DNA from: Georgenia muralis | GTDB lineage: Bacteria; Actinomycetota; Actinomycetes; Actinomycetales; Actinomycetaceae | Direction of reading: 5' to 3' | NCBI RefSeq assembly: GCF_003814705.1 | Contig: NZ_RKRA01000001.1 | Coordinates: forward strand, 2,790,001 to 2,854,000 | DNA: 64,000 nucleotides | In this document: piece after piece, positions 1 to 8,512 of the stretch | Layout: every line of letters starts with the position of its first letter | Position numbering within the stretch: the stretch's first letter is position 1 | Notes under the pieces: generated by a model | What the model was told of the DNA's origin: nothing | What the model saw: only the letters and a program-made list of their open reading frames with translations | Databases searched by the model: none | Translations under genes and position numbers: made by a program

Positions 1-1402
1 AGGCCGCGGGTCCGCCGTTGGTGACCCAGAAGAAAAGCAGCAGACCCGCGACCCAGCTGACGGTGCGCGCGGCGGGCCAGGCGTCGCCCCGGCGGGCCAG
101 GCGTCGCGCCCAGCGTAGATAGACGACCAGACCGGCCAGGGCGGCGAACGCGGTCAGCGGTTCTGGTCGCCACTGCGTGAGGTAGGTCAGCACGGTCGGC
201 GCCGGTGGCTCTGGGTATCCGGTGAGGACGAAGAGCGCTCCGGCGTTGCTGACCGGTTCCAGGGGGTCCGGTGGCGGTGAGGAGCCCAGGGCCACGGCGA
301 TGCCCACGACCGCGCCCATGACGAGGACCTCGACCCCGGCCAGACACCAGAACGCCCAGCCCGCCCTTGCGCCGGCCGCGTCGGCGTGGGCGCGGATCGC
401 TGGGATGGTCGCGGTGCGGTGCACCCAGCCGGCCAGTCCCAGCGCGAGGGTGAGCACCACCTTGATCAGCAGCAGCTGACCGTAGGGGTGGGTGAGTAGG
501 TCCAGCGGCGTGGTCAGCCGGACCCAGGCGTTCGCGGCGCCGGCCACCGTGGTGATCACGAAGGCCCACAGCGCGACGCGGGAGTACCGCTCCACCACGC
601 GCGGAAGATCGGCGCCGAGCCTGGGGGCGACGAGACACAACGCGGCCAGGCCTCCGACCCACACGGTGACGCCCCCCAGGTGTAACCACCACGAGGACAC
701 GGCCAGGTCGTGGGTTGCCGCCCCCGCGGCGTGGCCGGTCTGCGCGACCGGGTACAGCGAGATCAGGGCGAGCACGCCGGCCCACGCGACCGAGGCGTAC
801 CTCGTGGTGGCGACGGCCAGCATCGGGATCACCGCGACCAGCAGCGTGGCCAAGGCCAGGTAGCGGCCCATCTCGATCTCGGTGACGAAGTGGATGAGCT
901 GGACGTCGTAGCCCGGTCCGCCGATCGGCGTCCCGAGGACCGCCGCGTGCGTGAGCAGCAGGGCCGCCAGCTGGGCGAGTGCCCACACCACCGCGGCGAT
1001 CACGCCCACCGGTGCGAGGAGACACCATGCGCCGCCGCTGGCCGGCTCCCTGCCAGCTCGGTCCGCTCCGGGGCGAGGCAGCACCAGGGCACATAATGCG
1101 AACGCGCCGATGGTCAGGGTCGATCCGACCCATGTGAGCGCGGTGACGACGGGCAGGCCCCAGCGCACGAGCGGGCCGGGATCGAACAGCTCGGGTGGGC
1201 CCGCGGCACCGGTCAGGGCCAGTCCCGCCACCATGGCGACAAGCACCATGGGCAGCGCGCCTAGGGGGAACCACCACACCCTGTGCAGCGATGGTCGGTG
1301 ATCCTCGGGGGAGGGGGAGAGTGCACCGGGGCGTCGCTGCGTCCGCTCCGGCCTACTTCGGGCACCGTCCGCGCTGTCACTGGGGGACACGGTCGTCCTC
1401 AT
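1..1402 (-). CDS. CopD / CtaG fusion membrane protein (3' end outside window)
   Basis: About 467 codons are readable from an ATG at 1402 and the frame runs off the left edge without a stop. After a roughly 40-residue charged N-terminus come many hydrophobic helices in CopD order. They include a segment with the pattern QTGHAAGAATHDLAVSSWWLHL, whose histidines fit the copper-handling helices of CopD. The last readable residues are the entry to a second membrane domain, as in the actinobacterial fusion of CopD with the cytochrome c oxidase assembly factor CtaG. Family knowledge: CopD imports or hands on copper at the membrane, and CtaG delivers it to cytochrome oxidase. Downstream of a ctaD remnant and of CDF, ArsR and CopC genes on the same strand, it fits a copper-handling block. 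No clear ribosome binding site is seen, so the exact start is uncertain. Confidence 0.8.
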   Translation of the reverse strand, partial: MRTTVSPSDSADGARSRPERTQRRPGALSPSPEDHRPSLHRVWWFPLGALPMVLVAMVAGLALTGAAGPPELFDPGPLVRWGLPVVTALTWVGSTLTIGAFALCALVLPRPGADRAGREPASGGAWCLLAPVGVIAAVVWALAQLAALLLTHAAVLGTPIGGPGYDVQLIHFVTEIEMGRYLALATLLVAVIPMLAVATTRYASVAWAGVLALISLYPVAQTGHAAGAATHDLAVSSWWLHLGGVTVWVGGLAALCLVAPRLGADLPRVVERYSRVALWAFVITTVAGAANAWVRLTTPLDLLTHPYGQLLLIKVVLTLALGLAGWVHRTATIPAIRAHADAAGARAGWAFWCLAGVEVLVMGAVVGIAVALGSSPPPDPLEPVSNAGALFVLTGYPEPPAPTVLTYLTQWRPEPLTAFAALAGLVVYLRWARRLARRGDAWPAARTVSWVAGLLLFFWVTNGGPAA

Positions 1403-1588
1403 CGGATCACTCACGCAGGTGTAGGGGTGGTTCGCTGTGGTCGGCCGCGACCGGGCAGGCCGGGCGACCGCCGTCTCAGGCGATCAGAGAAGCTGGCAGG
1501 AACGCAGCCACCAGGATCGGAGGACCGTCGCCGTGGCCGCGAGCCTGCACCGGTCACCGCCGGCGCTTCGAGCCACCGCGGTGAGCGG

Positions 1589-2059
1589 TCATCGATCATG
1601 GTCAGTCCTGCCGGTGCGCTGGTCGATGAGTCGATCGCGCCCGTGGGTCTCCGGGCCCGCGTACAGCGAGTCCAGGAGATCCCGGTTGCGCTCCGGGGGG
1701 TCCATGGCGGCCACCTCGGGGTGGTGCAGGTCGAACGCGGGGCGCTCGGACCGGATGCGCGGCAGCGAGGTGAAATTGTGCCGCGGGAACGGGGAGGCGG
1801 TGGCCCACTCGAGGGAGTTGCCGAAGCCCCACGGATCGTCGACGAACACGGTGCGCGGGCCGCGCATGGTGACGTAGACGTTCCACAGAAACGGCAGGGT
1901 CGAGACGGCGACGAGCACCGACCCGACGGTGGAGATCTGGTTGTAGAGGGTGAAGCCGTCCTCGGGCATGTAGTTCGGGTACCGGCGGGGCATGCCCTGG
2001 GCGCCGAGCCAGTGCTGGTCGAGGAAGGTGGTGTGGAAGTCGATGAAGAGGATCCAAGG
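1589..2059 (-). pseudogene. 3' remnant of cytochrome c oxidase subunit I (ctaD)
   Basis: The readable frame encodes only the C-terminal end of a haem-copper oxidase subunit I. It begins at [20 protein letters not shown] and continues with the family's last helix ([11 protein letters not shown]). It ends with the very conserved tail [20 protein letters not shown] and the [17 protein letters not shown] stretch. A complete CtaD is about 550-580 residues; here only about 150 remain. Resemblance stops abruptly near 2059, upstream of which the frame reads unrelated sequence up to the CDF gene. None of the haem- or copper-binding histidines lie in this fragment, so it cannot be a working oxidase subunit. 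An internal ATG at 1993 could still start a 134-residue peptide. I read it as a relic left by a deletion or rearrangement next to the CopD/CtaG gene. Confidence 0.8.
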
Positions 2060-2233
2060 TGACGACGGTCCTGCCGAGGCTCTGCCGCTCGGGTCGGAGC
2101 CCGGGAACGATCTGCGGGCTGGTTCTTACCGGGCTTGCCACAGTCGTACTTCCTTCCGACGAACTGTTTTTCGTGCGTCCACGGGTCGACGCTGTCTTCT
2201 TGCACCGGGAGCAGACCTGTTGGTTTCTCTGGT

Positions 2234-3151
2234 TTACCAGGTCAGGTCGTTGCAGCCTCCGTGGTCGGCTGGCTCGACCTGCAAGGTGGCGTGCTCGATT
2301 CCGTACGTGTCGCGCAGGACGTCTCGCGAGGCGCCGAGCACGGCGTGCTGGTCCGCTCCGGGGGTTGCGACCAGATGGGCGGTGGCGACGTTCATCCCGG
2401 AGGTCAGCGTCCACAGGTGCAGGTCGTGGACATCGGCGACCCCGGGGACGTCACCGAGCAGGCTGGCCACCGCCTCGGGATCCATGCCGGCGGGGGCGTG
2501 CTGGCCGAGCACGCCGAGCACCTGCCGCCCGAGCGAGATAGCCCGGACGATGACGAAGACGGCGATCAGCGCCGCAACCACCACGTCCCACACCGGTTGC
2601 CCGGTGGCCATGATCAGCACGCCGGCGACCATGACGCCCACCGACCCGGCGGCGTCGGCGACCACCTCGAAGTAGGCGCCCTTGACGTTCAGGCTCTCCT
2701 TGGAACCGCCGCGCAGGAGCAGCATCGAGACGATGTTGATGACCAGCCCGATCAGCCCGACGACGAGCATCGTCCCCGAGGTCACCTCGGGAGCCTCATC
2801 GACCCGGCTGACCGCCTCGAGCAGGACGTAGGCGCCAACGCCCAGCATGATCAGCACCGTCAGTCCCGAGGCGAAGACCTCGGCCCGGTAGGACCCGTAG
2901 GTCCGGCGCCCGGTCGTGTCCGGGCGGGTCGCGATACGGGTGGCCACCAGGGCGGCGCCCAGGGCCACCACGTCGGCCGCCATGTGCCCGGCGTCGGAGA
3001 TCAGCGCCAGCGACCCGGACAGGAATCCCGCGACGAGCTCGACGAGGAAGAAGGTTGCGGTCAGGCCGAAGGCGCCGGCCAGGCGGGTGCGGTAGCGCCC
3101 GCCGGCGTGCCCGACCACGGGCGTGGGCCCGTGACTGTGCCCGGCGCCCAT
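2234..3151 (-). CDS. Cation diffusion facilitator (CDF, CzcD-like) metal exporter
   Basis: A 305-residue protein of the CDF family, which exchanges cytosolic divalent metal (usually Zn, Cd or Co) for protons. The start chosen is the ATG at 3151, giving MGAGHSHGPT; it overlaps the stop of the ArsR gene (TGATG), so the two are translationally coupled. Six membrane helices can be followed. TM2 carries LISDAGHMAAD, the H-x3-D metal site, and TM5 carries FEVVADAAGS with the second acidic site. The C-terminal cytosolic domain has DLHLWTLTSG, typical of CzcD. The frame stays open upstream of 3151, but that part reads as low-complexity Arg/Ala antisense to ArsR and was discarded. The coupled ArsR repressor implies metal-induced expression. 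Confidence 0.93.
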   Translation of the reverse strand: MGAGHSHGPTPVVGHAGGRYRTRLAGAFGLTATFFLVELVAGFLSGSLALISDAGHMAADVVALGAALVATRIATRPDTTGRRTYGSYRAEVFASGLTVLIMLGVGAYVLLEAVSRVDEAPEVTSGTMLVVGLIGLVINIVSMLLLRGGSKESLNVKGAYFEVVADAAGSVGVMVAGVLIMATGQPVWDVVVAALIAVFVIVRAISLGRQVLGVLGQHAPAGMDPEAVASLLGDVPGVADVHDLHLWTLTSGMNVATAHLVATPGADQHAVLGASRDVLRDTYGIEHATLQVEPADHGGCNDLTW

Positions 3152-3528
3152 CAGGGCCGCTCCTCGTGGCGGGTGTGCTCGCGGGAGAGGTCCAGCAGCA
3201 TCCGCACGTGAGCGTCGGCCAGCCGGTAGTACACCATCCGGCCGTCGCGGCGGTTGTCGACCACCCCAGCGGTTCGCAGCAGCCGCAGGGACTGGGAGAC
3301 CGCGGTCTCCGGCACCTCGACCGAGGCGGCCAGGTCGCACACGCACAGCTCCCCGGCCTCGAGCAGGGCGTACAGGATCCGTGCGCGGCGTGGATCGCCG
3401 AGGAGCTTGAACAGGGCGGCCAGCCGGGCCGTCTCGCTAAGGTCGGGGATGTTCTCCTGCGTCAGGGCCACCTTGTCGGGATGGACCGCGACGACCGCGC
3501 AGGCGTCGAGCGGCGTGACATGACCCAT
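3151..3528 (-). CDS. ArsR/SmtB-family metal-responsive repressor (CadC-like)
   Basis: A 125-residue winged-helix repressor. The core reads LFKLLGDPRRARILYALLEA, then ELCVCDLA with two cysteines on the recognition side, as in CadC/ArsR alpha3 metal sites. The recognition helix region is PETAVSQSLRLLRTAGVV and the wing is RRDGRMVYYRLAD. A further cysteine near the N-terminus (DACAVV) could complete a thiolate site. Start: ATG at 3528, because GGAGG lies 5 nt upstream; a GTG at 3540 in the same frame overlaps that SD and is less likely. It directly precedes and overlaps the CDF exporter, so it most likely represses this two-gene unit until Cd, Pb or Zn binds. The exact metal is inferred from the motif only. 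Confidence 0.9.
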   Translation of the reverse strand: MGHVTPLDACAVVAVHPDKVALTQENIPDLSETARLAALFKLLGDPRRARILYALLEAGELCVCDLAASVEVPETAVSQSLRLLRTAGVVDNRRDGRMVYYRLADAHVRMLLDLSREHTRHEERP

Positions 3529-3620
3529 TACATCCTCCACATCTGAGCAGTTCTGCAGACGTTACATCATCTTCTTTCGCGGACGGGTATGGAGGACCGC
3601 GGCCTTAGCGGGTCCAGCCG

Positions 3621-4334
3621 TCACTCGGGCAGCGGACCACCTCGGGCGTTGAGGAGGTTGTTCAGTACGGCGAGTTCTGCGGTTTGGGCGTTGACGATGG
3701 TCACCGCCAGGTCACTGACAACCTCTTCCGTCGCCTCGTTCGCGGCGTACTGAGCCATCTCGACACCGCCCTGGTGATGGGGAATCATCAGCTGGAGGTA
3801 CAGCCGCTCGGCGTCGCGCCCGCTCGCCGTCGCGAGCTTGTTGAGGTCGTCCTGACTGGCCATGCCCGGCATGGCTGCGGTGGTGCCTTCGTCGGGCTCC
3901 GACATGTTCGCGTGGTTGTCCTGCATCCAGGCCATGGGTGGCTTTTGGGAGGACTGGGGCAGGCCCCACAGCTCGAGCCAGCCGAACATCTGTCCGGCCT
4001 GCTGCTGCTGGGTGAGGATGATGTCGAGGGCGAGTGCGCGGACCTCGGGGTCCTCTGTGCGATCGCGGACGAGCACGGACATCTGCACGGCCTGGGAGTG
4101 GTGGGCGCCCATATCGCGGGCGAAACCGGCATCGACCGAACCGGTGCTCGGGACGGCCGCGCCTGTGCCTAGCCGTGACCCGGCGATAAGTCCGACAACG
4201 GCAGCGAGGGCGACCAGAAGGAGCGCGGCCCACGCGGTCACCGGGAGCGGCAGGGCCCGTGCAGCGGGCTGTCCGGTTACCTCGTCCGGTGGAGGGGTCG
4301 GCGTTCCGCTGTTGGTCGGGTCTGGGAGGGGCAT
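3621..4334 (-). CDS. DUF305 secreted/membrane-anchored protein
   Basis: A 237-residue protein with a proline-rich cytosolic N-terminus, one membrane anchor (about residues 40-62, VTAWAALLLVALAAVVGLIAG) and an exported DUF305 domain. DUF305 hallmarks are visible: FARDMGAHHSQAVQMSVLV near the start and MIPHHQGGVEMAQYA in the second half. These are paired H-H motifs on four-helix-bundle segments thought to bind metal. DUF305 proteins are often found with copper-resistance genes; their reaction is not established. The ATG at 4334 sits 2 nt after the stop of the DUF3105 gene (TGACCATG), so the two genes form an operon. Context (CopC upstream, CopD/CtaG downstream) supports a role in periplasmic metal handling, by inference. 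Confidence 0.88.
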   Translation of the reverse strand: MPLPDPTNSGTPTPPPDEVTGQPAARALPLPVTAWAALLLVALAAVVGLIAGSRLGTGAAVPSTGSVDAGFARDMGAHHSQAVQMSVLVRDRTEDPEVRALALDIILTQQQQAGQMFGWLELWGLPQSSQKPPMAWMQDNHANMSEPDEGTTAAMPGMASQDDLNKLATASGRDAERLYLQLMIPHHQGGVEMAQYAANEATEEVVSDLAVTIVNAQTAELAVLNNLLNARGGPLPE

Positions 4335-4336
4335 GG

Positions 4337-4978
4337 TCACACTGCCGGTGTTCCGACGCCGCTGAAGCACGCCGCGCCGGGCTCCGGGGTCTGCTCTCCC
4401 TGGAGGTGCCTGGCCAGGAACGTGTCGATGCGTGGGTCGTCGGCATCCTTGACGGCGAGCTGGAGGCCCCAGGCGCTCAGCACGATCGGGGAGTCGGTGT
4501 TCTCGTAGGGGCTGACCAGCACGTACGGCTGGTTCTCGGCCTTGCCGGTCAACGCATCGGCCTGGTCCGCCGGTAGGTCGGGTGAGTAGGCGATCCACAC
4601 CGCGCCGTGCTCAAGGGAGTGCACGGCGTTCTCGTCCGGCACCGGTTCGGTGTAGACGCCGCAGTTCTGCCACGCCTGGTCGTGGTCCCCGCCAGCGGCG
4701 GGTGCCATCGGGTAGTCCACGTTTCCGGTGACGTGGTTCGCGCTCAGGTCTGCGAACTCCTCGACCCCGTCGATCGGGGCGCTGGCTGCGGCTTCAACGG
4801 CAGCCCGCTGACGGGAGGCACCCGCGAGGGGGATCGCCACCGCGGCGATCAGCCCGACGCAGATCAGGGAGACGGCGGCGATGATCAGGTTTCGGTGGCG
4901 GCGGTCCTTGCGGGCCTGCTCGGCCCGCATCGCGGCGACCTGGGCGGCGCGAGCCTGCGCCTGCTTGTTCTTGGTCAC
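4337..4978 (-). CDS. DUF3105 membrane-anchored protein
   Basis: 213 residues. A Lys/Arg/Gln-rich cytosolic N-terminus (TKNKQAQARAAQ, then RKDRRHR) is followed by one transmembrane segment (about residues 29-52) and an exported domain. That domain matches DUF3105: NHVTGNVDYPMAPAAGGDHD, then WQNCGVYTEPVPDENAVHSLEHGAVWIAY, and a conserved C-terminal Cys in GAACF. The histidines in H-x-L-E-H-G and the two cysteines are the likely functional residues. No biochemical role is established for the family. It is coupled to the DUF305 gene downstream and lies after copC on the same strand, so a shared role with exported metal-handling proteins is likely. The start ATG is preceded only by a weak AGGTAGCAG. 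Confidence 0.87.
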   Translation of the reverse strand: MTKNKQAQARAAQVAAMRAEQARKDRRHRNLIIAAVSLICVGLIAAVAIPLAGASRQRAAVEAAASAPIDGVEEFADLSANHVTGNVDYPMAPAAGGDHDQAWQNCGVYTEPVPDENAVHSLEHGAVWIAYSPDLPADQADALTGKAENQPYVLVSPYENTDSPIVLSAWGLQLAVKDADDPRIDTFLARHLQGEQTPEPGAACFSGVGTPAV

Positions 4979-5112
4979 GGTCTGCTACCTGATCCTCGAG
5001 GTTGGACGTGGTGAGCGTGCCCTGCCTCGGCTAGCGCCGAGCCTGTAGGCCACCACCCGGTCACGATAACGCGTGCCGGACACCTGACGGGCAGGTCGCC
5101 GACTCGTGGGGG

Positions 5113-5772
5113 TCAGCGGCCAGTCCGCCAGCGCTTGTAGGCCAGGGCCGCCGCGATGGCGAGCACCACGATGCCGGCCTGCACGAGGAGGATGGTGGTC
5201 CAGGAAGGCATCCAGTCGTCGGCGGCGTCGTCCTGCGCAGCTGTATCGGCGTCCGTGTCCGGTGTCGGGTTCGCCTGGGATGTCTGTGCGGACGGTTGGG
5301 GGGCAGTCTTGGGGGTGCTCTCCGTGGCGGACTCCGACGGTGTCGCATCGTTGTCGGCTGCGAGTGTGAATGTGTACCTGTCCTCGGTGCGGTGCCCGTC
5401 GGAGGAGACGACGGACCAGGTGACGTCGTAGTCGCCGTTCGGCAGGTTCGGCGGCAGGGCGAGTCGGACCGCTTGGCCGTCGACCACGGGCGTGCCCTCG
5501 GCCACGACTGCGCCGCCGGCAGCGGTCACGACGATGGTGGTGGGCAGGTCGAGGATCTCGGCGCTGAAGGTCAGGGCCACCTCGGTGGGGGGTTCCTCGA
5601 CGACGGCGTCCTGGCAGGGGCTGGCCTCGATGAGCGTGTCGTGCGCACGCGCGCTCGGTGCGGTGACCAATCCTGCGACACCGAGCAGGGTCAGCAGGAA
5701 GAGCTGGGCGGCGCGGGTCGCGGCCGGCCGTGTCCGGGGCGAGACGGGGCTCGGGGTGGCGGTGGCGGGCAT
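5113..5772 (-). CDS. copC: CopC-domain copper resistance protein, membrane anchored
   Basis: 219 residues from the ATG at 5772, which has GGTGG 4 nt upstream; an in-frame ATG at 5784 and a TTG at 5832 are alternatives. A signal peptide ends in PSARA, leaving a mature protein that begins HDTLIEASPC. The N-terminal histidine followed by the CopC beta-barrel and the motif SSDGHRTEDRYTF supplies the His, Asp and His ligands of a Cu(II) site. A Ser/Thr/Pro/Ala-rich linker follows, then a C-terminal transmembrane helix (TILLVQAGIVVLAIAAALAY) and a short basic tail. It therefore acts outside the membrane, probably passing copper to the CopD/CtaG protein encoded downstream on the same strand. Confidence 0.92.
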   Translation of the reverse strand: MPATATPSPVSPRTRPAATRAAQLFLLTLLGVAGLVTAPSARAHDTLIEASPCQDAVVEEPPTEVALTFSAEILDLPTTIVVTAAGGAVVAEGTPVVDGQAVRLALPPNLPNGDYDVTWSVVSSDGHRTEDRYTFTLAADNDATPSESATESTPKTAPQPSAQTSQANPTPDTDADTAAQDDAADDWMPSWTTILLVQAGIVVLAIAAALAYKRWRTGR

Positions 5773-5877
5773 GCAGGCCACCATAGGCAAGCTGTGCCAG
5801 ACAGCCACATACGTGAGAGCGCGAGTGATCAAGATCCCAGGCGTAGCCGGTCGAGTGAGCCGGGCGTCCCTGTCTGT

Positions 5878-6951
5878 TCAGGGGAGCTCGCTGACGTCGA
5901 CCGCCCCCTGCTCGCGGAGCCAGGCCAGCGGGTCGGTCGTGGTCAGGTCGTCGTCGGTGTGGATCTCGAAGTGCAGGTGCGGCCCGGTGGACCGGCCGTT
6001 GTTGCCGACGCCGGCGATGACGTCGCCGGCCTGGACCTGCTGGCCCACCTCGACGTAGAGGCCGCTGGCGTACATGTGGTTGTACCAGCTGTAGACCACT
6101 TGGCCATCGATCTCGTGCTTGAGGACGATGATCATGCTCGAGCGGCCGGCCCTGCCCGGACCGACGTAGTCGACCACGCCGTCGGCGACGGCGTGGATGG
6201 GGGTGTCCAGCGGTGCCGCGAGGTCGATGCCGGTGTGCGCGGACGACCCGCCGGTGAACGGGTCCGCGCGCCCGCCGTAGGAGGAGGTCTTGCGGAACGC
6301 TCCCTGGGGGAGCGGCATGACGATCTCCTTCTCGGGCACCGCGGCGGCCATCGTTCCGTGTGCTCCCTCGACGTTCACGCCGTCGAGGGCGCCGCGCTCG
6401 GCCGCCCGAGATGCGGGCACCGACTCGGCCCGCGCCTGTGCCGTCGGGGTGGCCAGCAGGCTCTGCGGCGTGGGGCTGGAAGGCTGGGCTGTGGCGGCCC
6501 GGGAGTCGAGGAGGTCCAGCACGCTGGGCTGGGTCTGCACCGCGGGTGCGGCCGCCGAGGCCGGCACGTGCGCATGGGCGGAATGGTCAGTCCCGTCCAG
6601 TCCCAGGACCGGAGCGGCAACCGTCGTCAGCCCCAGCACGGTCAGCACGGCCGCGCGCGGGAGTAGGTGCCGAGGGCGACGGTCATCCTTCTTGCAAACG
6701 TCCGACTGGGAACGCAGCTCCCGGCGAGACCTTGCCGGCAGCTGGGCGACCTCTTCGGTCGGTGTGTCAGCGCCGTGGTCCGCGTGTCGCTTGCGCTGTC
6801 GGCTTCCCATATCGGTCCGGCTCGACTGCGGTGGTACACCTGAGGGCGCCGCATGGTCGCGCTGCGCAGCGCGGGAGCGCTCTGCCTGATGTCGGATGTG
6901 CCGTCGGGTCAGCGGTACCCGGACCTCCTCGGGCACAGCAGCGTCCGACAT
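5878..6951 (-). CDS. M23-family peptidoglycan endopeptidase
   Basis: 357 residues. The first about 90 are basic, Arg-rich and low complexity. A transmembrane or signal segment follows (AAVLTVLGLTTVAAPVLGL), then an Ala/Pro/Ser-rich linker and a C-terminal LytM/M23 domain. Zinc ligands and active-site motifs are plain: SSAHTGIDLAAP (first His and Asp), NHMYASG, and GPHLHFEIH (H-x-H). Members cut cross-links in peptidoglycan. The annotated ATG at 6951 gives MSDAAVPEEV; a shorter start such as the internal ATG giving MGSRQRKR (6810) cannot be excluded. The 151 bases upstream, up to the inverted repeat of the IS256 element at 7103, hold a CCAGG hairpin but no gene. The IS may have replaced the native promoter region. 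Confidence 0.9.
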   Translation of the reverse strand: MSDAAVPEEVRVPLTRRHIRHQAERSRAAQRDHAAPSGVPPQSSRTDMGSRQRKRHADHGADTPTEEVAQLPARSRRELRSQSDVCKKDDRRPRHLLPRAAVLTVLGLTTVAAPVLGLDGTDHSAHAHVPASAAAPAVQTQPSVLDLLDSRAATAQPSSPTPQSLLATPTAQARAESVPASRAAERGALDGVNVEGAHGTMAAAVPEKEIVMPLPQGAFRKTSSYGGRADPFTGGSSAHTGIDLAAPLDTPIHAVADGVVDYVGPGRAGRSSMIIVLKHEIDGQVVYSWYNHMYASGLYVEVGQQVQAGDVIAGVGNNGRSTGPHLHFEIHTDDDLTTTDPLAWLREQGAVDVSELP

Positions 6952-7102
6952 GGATCAAAGCCTCCGCGAAACAGACAGGGCCGGCCCGGGGTCGGGCCGC
7001 AGCAATGTGTCACGAAAGGGTAACGGCCAGGCGATGCCTGGAAAGACCGTCTCGTCGATCTCGTGACCTGTTCCACACGTCCACTGAGAGTCCCGCAGTT
7101 GC

Positions 7103-7125
7103 GTCCAGCAGAGTGGTGTACCGGT
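7103..7125 (+). repeat. Left terminal inverted repeat of the IS256-family element
   Basis: 23 bp beginning GTCCAGCAG and containing GTGGTGTACCGGT. It pairs with 8490-8512 read on the other strand (17/23 identical). Confidence 0.7.
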
Positions 7126-7217
7126 AGCTCGGTGAGCGTGTCGTCGTAGACGAGTGCGGTCACCGCGTGATCCTTCGAGTGAACCTTCCACAGCACTCTC
7201 GAAAAGGACCGACTGCG

Positions 7218-8465
7218 ATGACCGCTCCTTCCAGTATCGACCCTGCCCGGATTCTCCAGGACCACCTTGCCCAGGCGTCCCCGGACCTGCTGCGCCAGCT
7301 GCTCACCACGTTCATCAACGCCCTGCTCTCCGCCGACGCCGACGCCGTGTGTGGTGCAGCGTGGGGGCAGGTCTCGGACGAGCGCACCAACCGGCGCAAC
7401 GGCTACCGCCACCGCGACTTCGACACCCGCGCCGGGACCATCGACGTCGCGATCCCGAAGCTGCGCACCGGGTCCTACTTCCCCGACTGGCTCCTCGAGC
7501 GGCGCCGCCGCGCCGAGGCGGCCCTGACCAGCGTGGTGGCGACCTGCTACCTCCTGGGCGTCTCCACCCGGCGGATGGACAAGCTCGTCCAGACCCTGGG
7601 GATCACCGGGCTGAGCAGGTCCCAGGTCTCACAGATGGCCAAGGACCTCGACGCCCAGGTCGAGGACTTCCGCACCCGGCCGCTGGACGCCGGCCCGTAC
7701 ACGTTCCTCGCCGCGGACGCGCTCACGATGCGGGTCCGCGAGGGTGGCCGGGTGGTCAAGGTCGCCGTCCTGGTCGCCACCGGCGTCAACGCCGACGGCC
7801 ACCGCGAGGTCCTCGGTGTCCAGGTCGCCACGGCCGAGTCCGGGGCGGGGTGGCTGGCGTTCTTCCGTGACCTCGTCGCCCGGGGCCTGACCGGGGTCAA
7901 GCTCGTGACGTCCGACGCCCACGCCGGCCTGGTCGAGGCCATCGGGGCGACCCTGCCCGGGGCGGCGTGGCAGCGGTGCCGCACGCACTACGCGGCGAAC
8001 CTCATGGCCAAGTGCCCCAAGGCGTCCTGGCCGGCCGTGAAGGCCATGCTGCACTCGGTCTACGACCAGGTCGACGCCCCCGCCGTCCAGGCCCAGTTCG
8101 ACAAGCTCCTCGACGCCGTCGAGACCCAGCTGCCCGACGTCCACGCCCACCTCGACGACGCCCGCGGCGACATCCTGGCCTTCACCGGCTTCCCCAAGGC
8201 CCTGTGGCGCCAGATCTGGTCCAACAACCCCAACGAGCGCCTCAACCGCGAGATCCGCCGCCGCACCGACGTCGTCGGCATCTTCCCCGACCGCACCAGC
8301 ATCATCCGCCTCGTCGGGGCCGTGCTCGCCGAGCAGCACGACGAATGGGCCGAAGGCCGCCGCTACTTCGGCCTCGACGCCCTCGCCAAAGCCCGCCTGA
8401 GCCTCATCACCACCACCGAGACCGAACAGGAGGACCCCGCCATCGCCGGCGCCATCAGCGCCTAA
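7218..8465 (+). CDS. IS256-family transposase (DDE)
   Basis: 415 residues, full length for the family. The ATG at 7218 gives [12 protein letters not shown]; the frame stays open upstream but that part lies in the IS leader. Features in order: N-terminal helical region ([20 protein letters not shown]), the [15 protein letters not shown] block, the helix-turn-helix-like [13 protein letters not shown], and catalytic Asp in FLAADALTM. The second Asp is in [11 protein letters not shown], followed by the C-x2-H motif CRTHYAANL, and the catalytic Glu is in [14 protein letters not shown]. All three catalytic acids are present and the frame is intact, so the enzyme may be active. It cuts and pastes its own element through the flanking inverted repeats. 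Confidence 0.96.
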   Translation: MTAPSSIDPARILQDHLAQASPDLLRQLLTTFINALLSADADAVCGAAWGQVSDERTNRRNGYRHRDFDTRAGTIDVAIPKLRTGSYFPDWLLERRRRAEAALTSVVATCYLLGVSTRRMDKLVQTLGITGLSRSQVSQMAKDLDAQVEDFRTRPLDAGPYTFLAADALTMRVREGGRVVKVAVLVATGVNADGHREVLGVQVATAESGAGWLAFFRDLVARGLTGVKLVTSDAHAGLVEAIGATLPGAAWQRCRTHYAANLMAKCPKASWPAVKAMLHSVYDQVDAPAVQAQFDKLLDAVETQLPDVHAHLDDARGDILAFTGFPKALWRQIWSNNPNERLNREIRRRTDVVGIFPDRTSIIRLVGAVLAEQHDEWAEGRRYFGLDALAKARLSLITTTETEQEDPAIAGAISA

Positions 8466-8489
8466 CACCCCACGAAGGAATCACGCCGA

Positions 8490-8512
8490 ACCCGTACACC
8501 ACCCCAGAGGAC
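8490..8512 (-). repeat. Right terminal inverted repeat of the IS256-family element
   Basis: 23 bp; read on the minus strand it begins GTCCTCTGG and contains GTGGTGTACGGGT, matching the left end at 7103-7125. It starts 24 bases after the transposase stop. Confidence 0.7.

Larger units (their letters stand above)
7103..8512 (+). mobile_element. IS256-family insertion sequence, about 1.41 kb, apparently complete
   Basis: A single transposase gene is bounded by imperfect terminal inverted repeats of 23 bp, 7103-7125 and 8490-8512, with 17 of 23 positions identical (shared core GTGGTGTAC). No 8-9 bp target duplication is visible outside the ends: the flanks read GCAGTTGC and TTGACCAG. Either the true tips lie a few bases away or the duplication has been lost by mutation or recombination. 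It separates the M23 peptidase from the DsbA-VKOR pair. Confidence 0.85.

Noticed and set aside
6952-7102. Cyclic-di-AMP (ydaO-type) riboswitch before the M23 peptidase
   Set aside because: Such riboswitches are common before actinobacterial wall hydrolases, but I could not find the conserved blocks; only a small CCAGG hairpin is visible.
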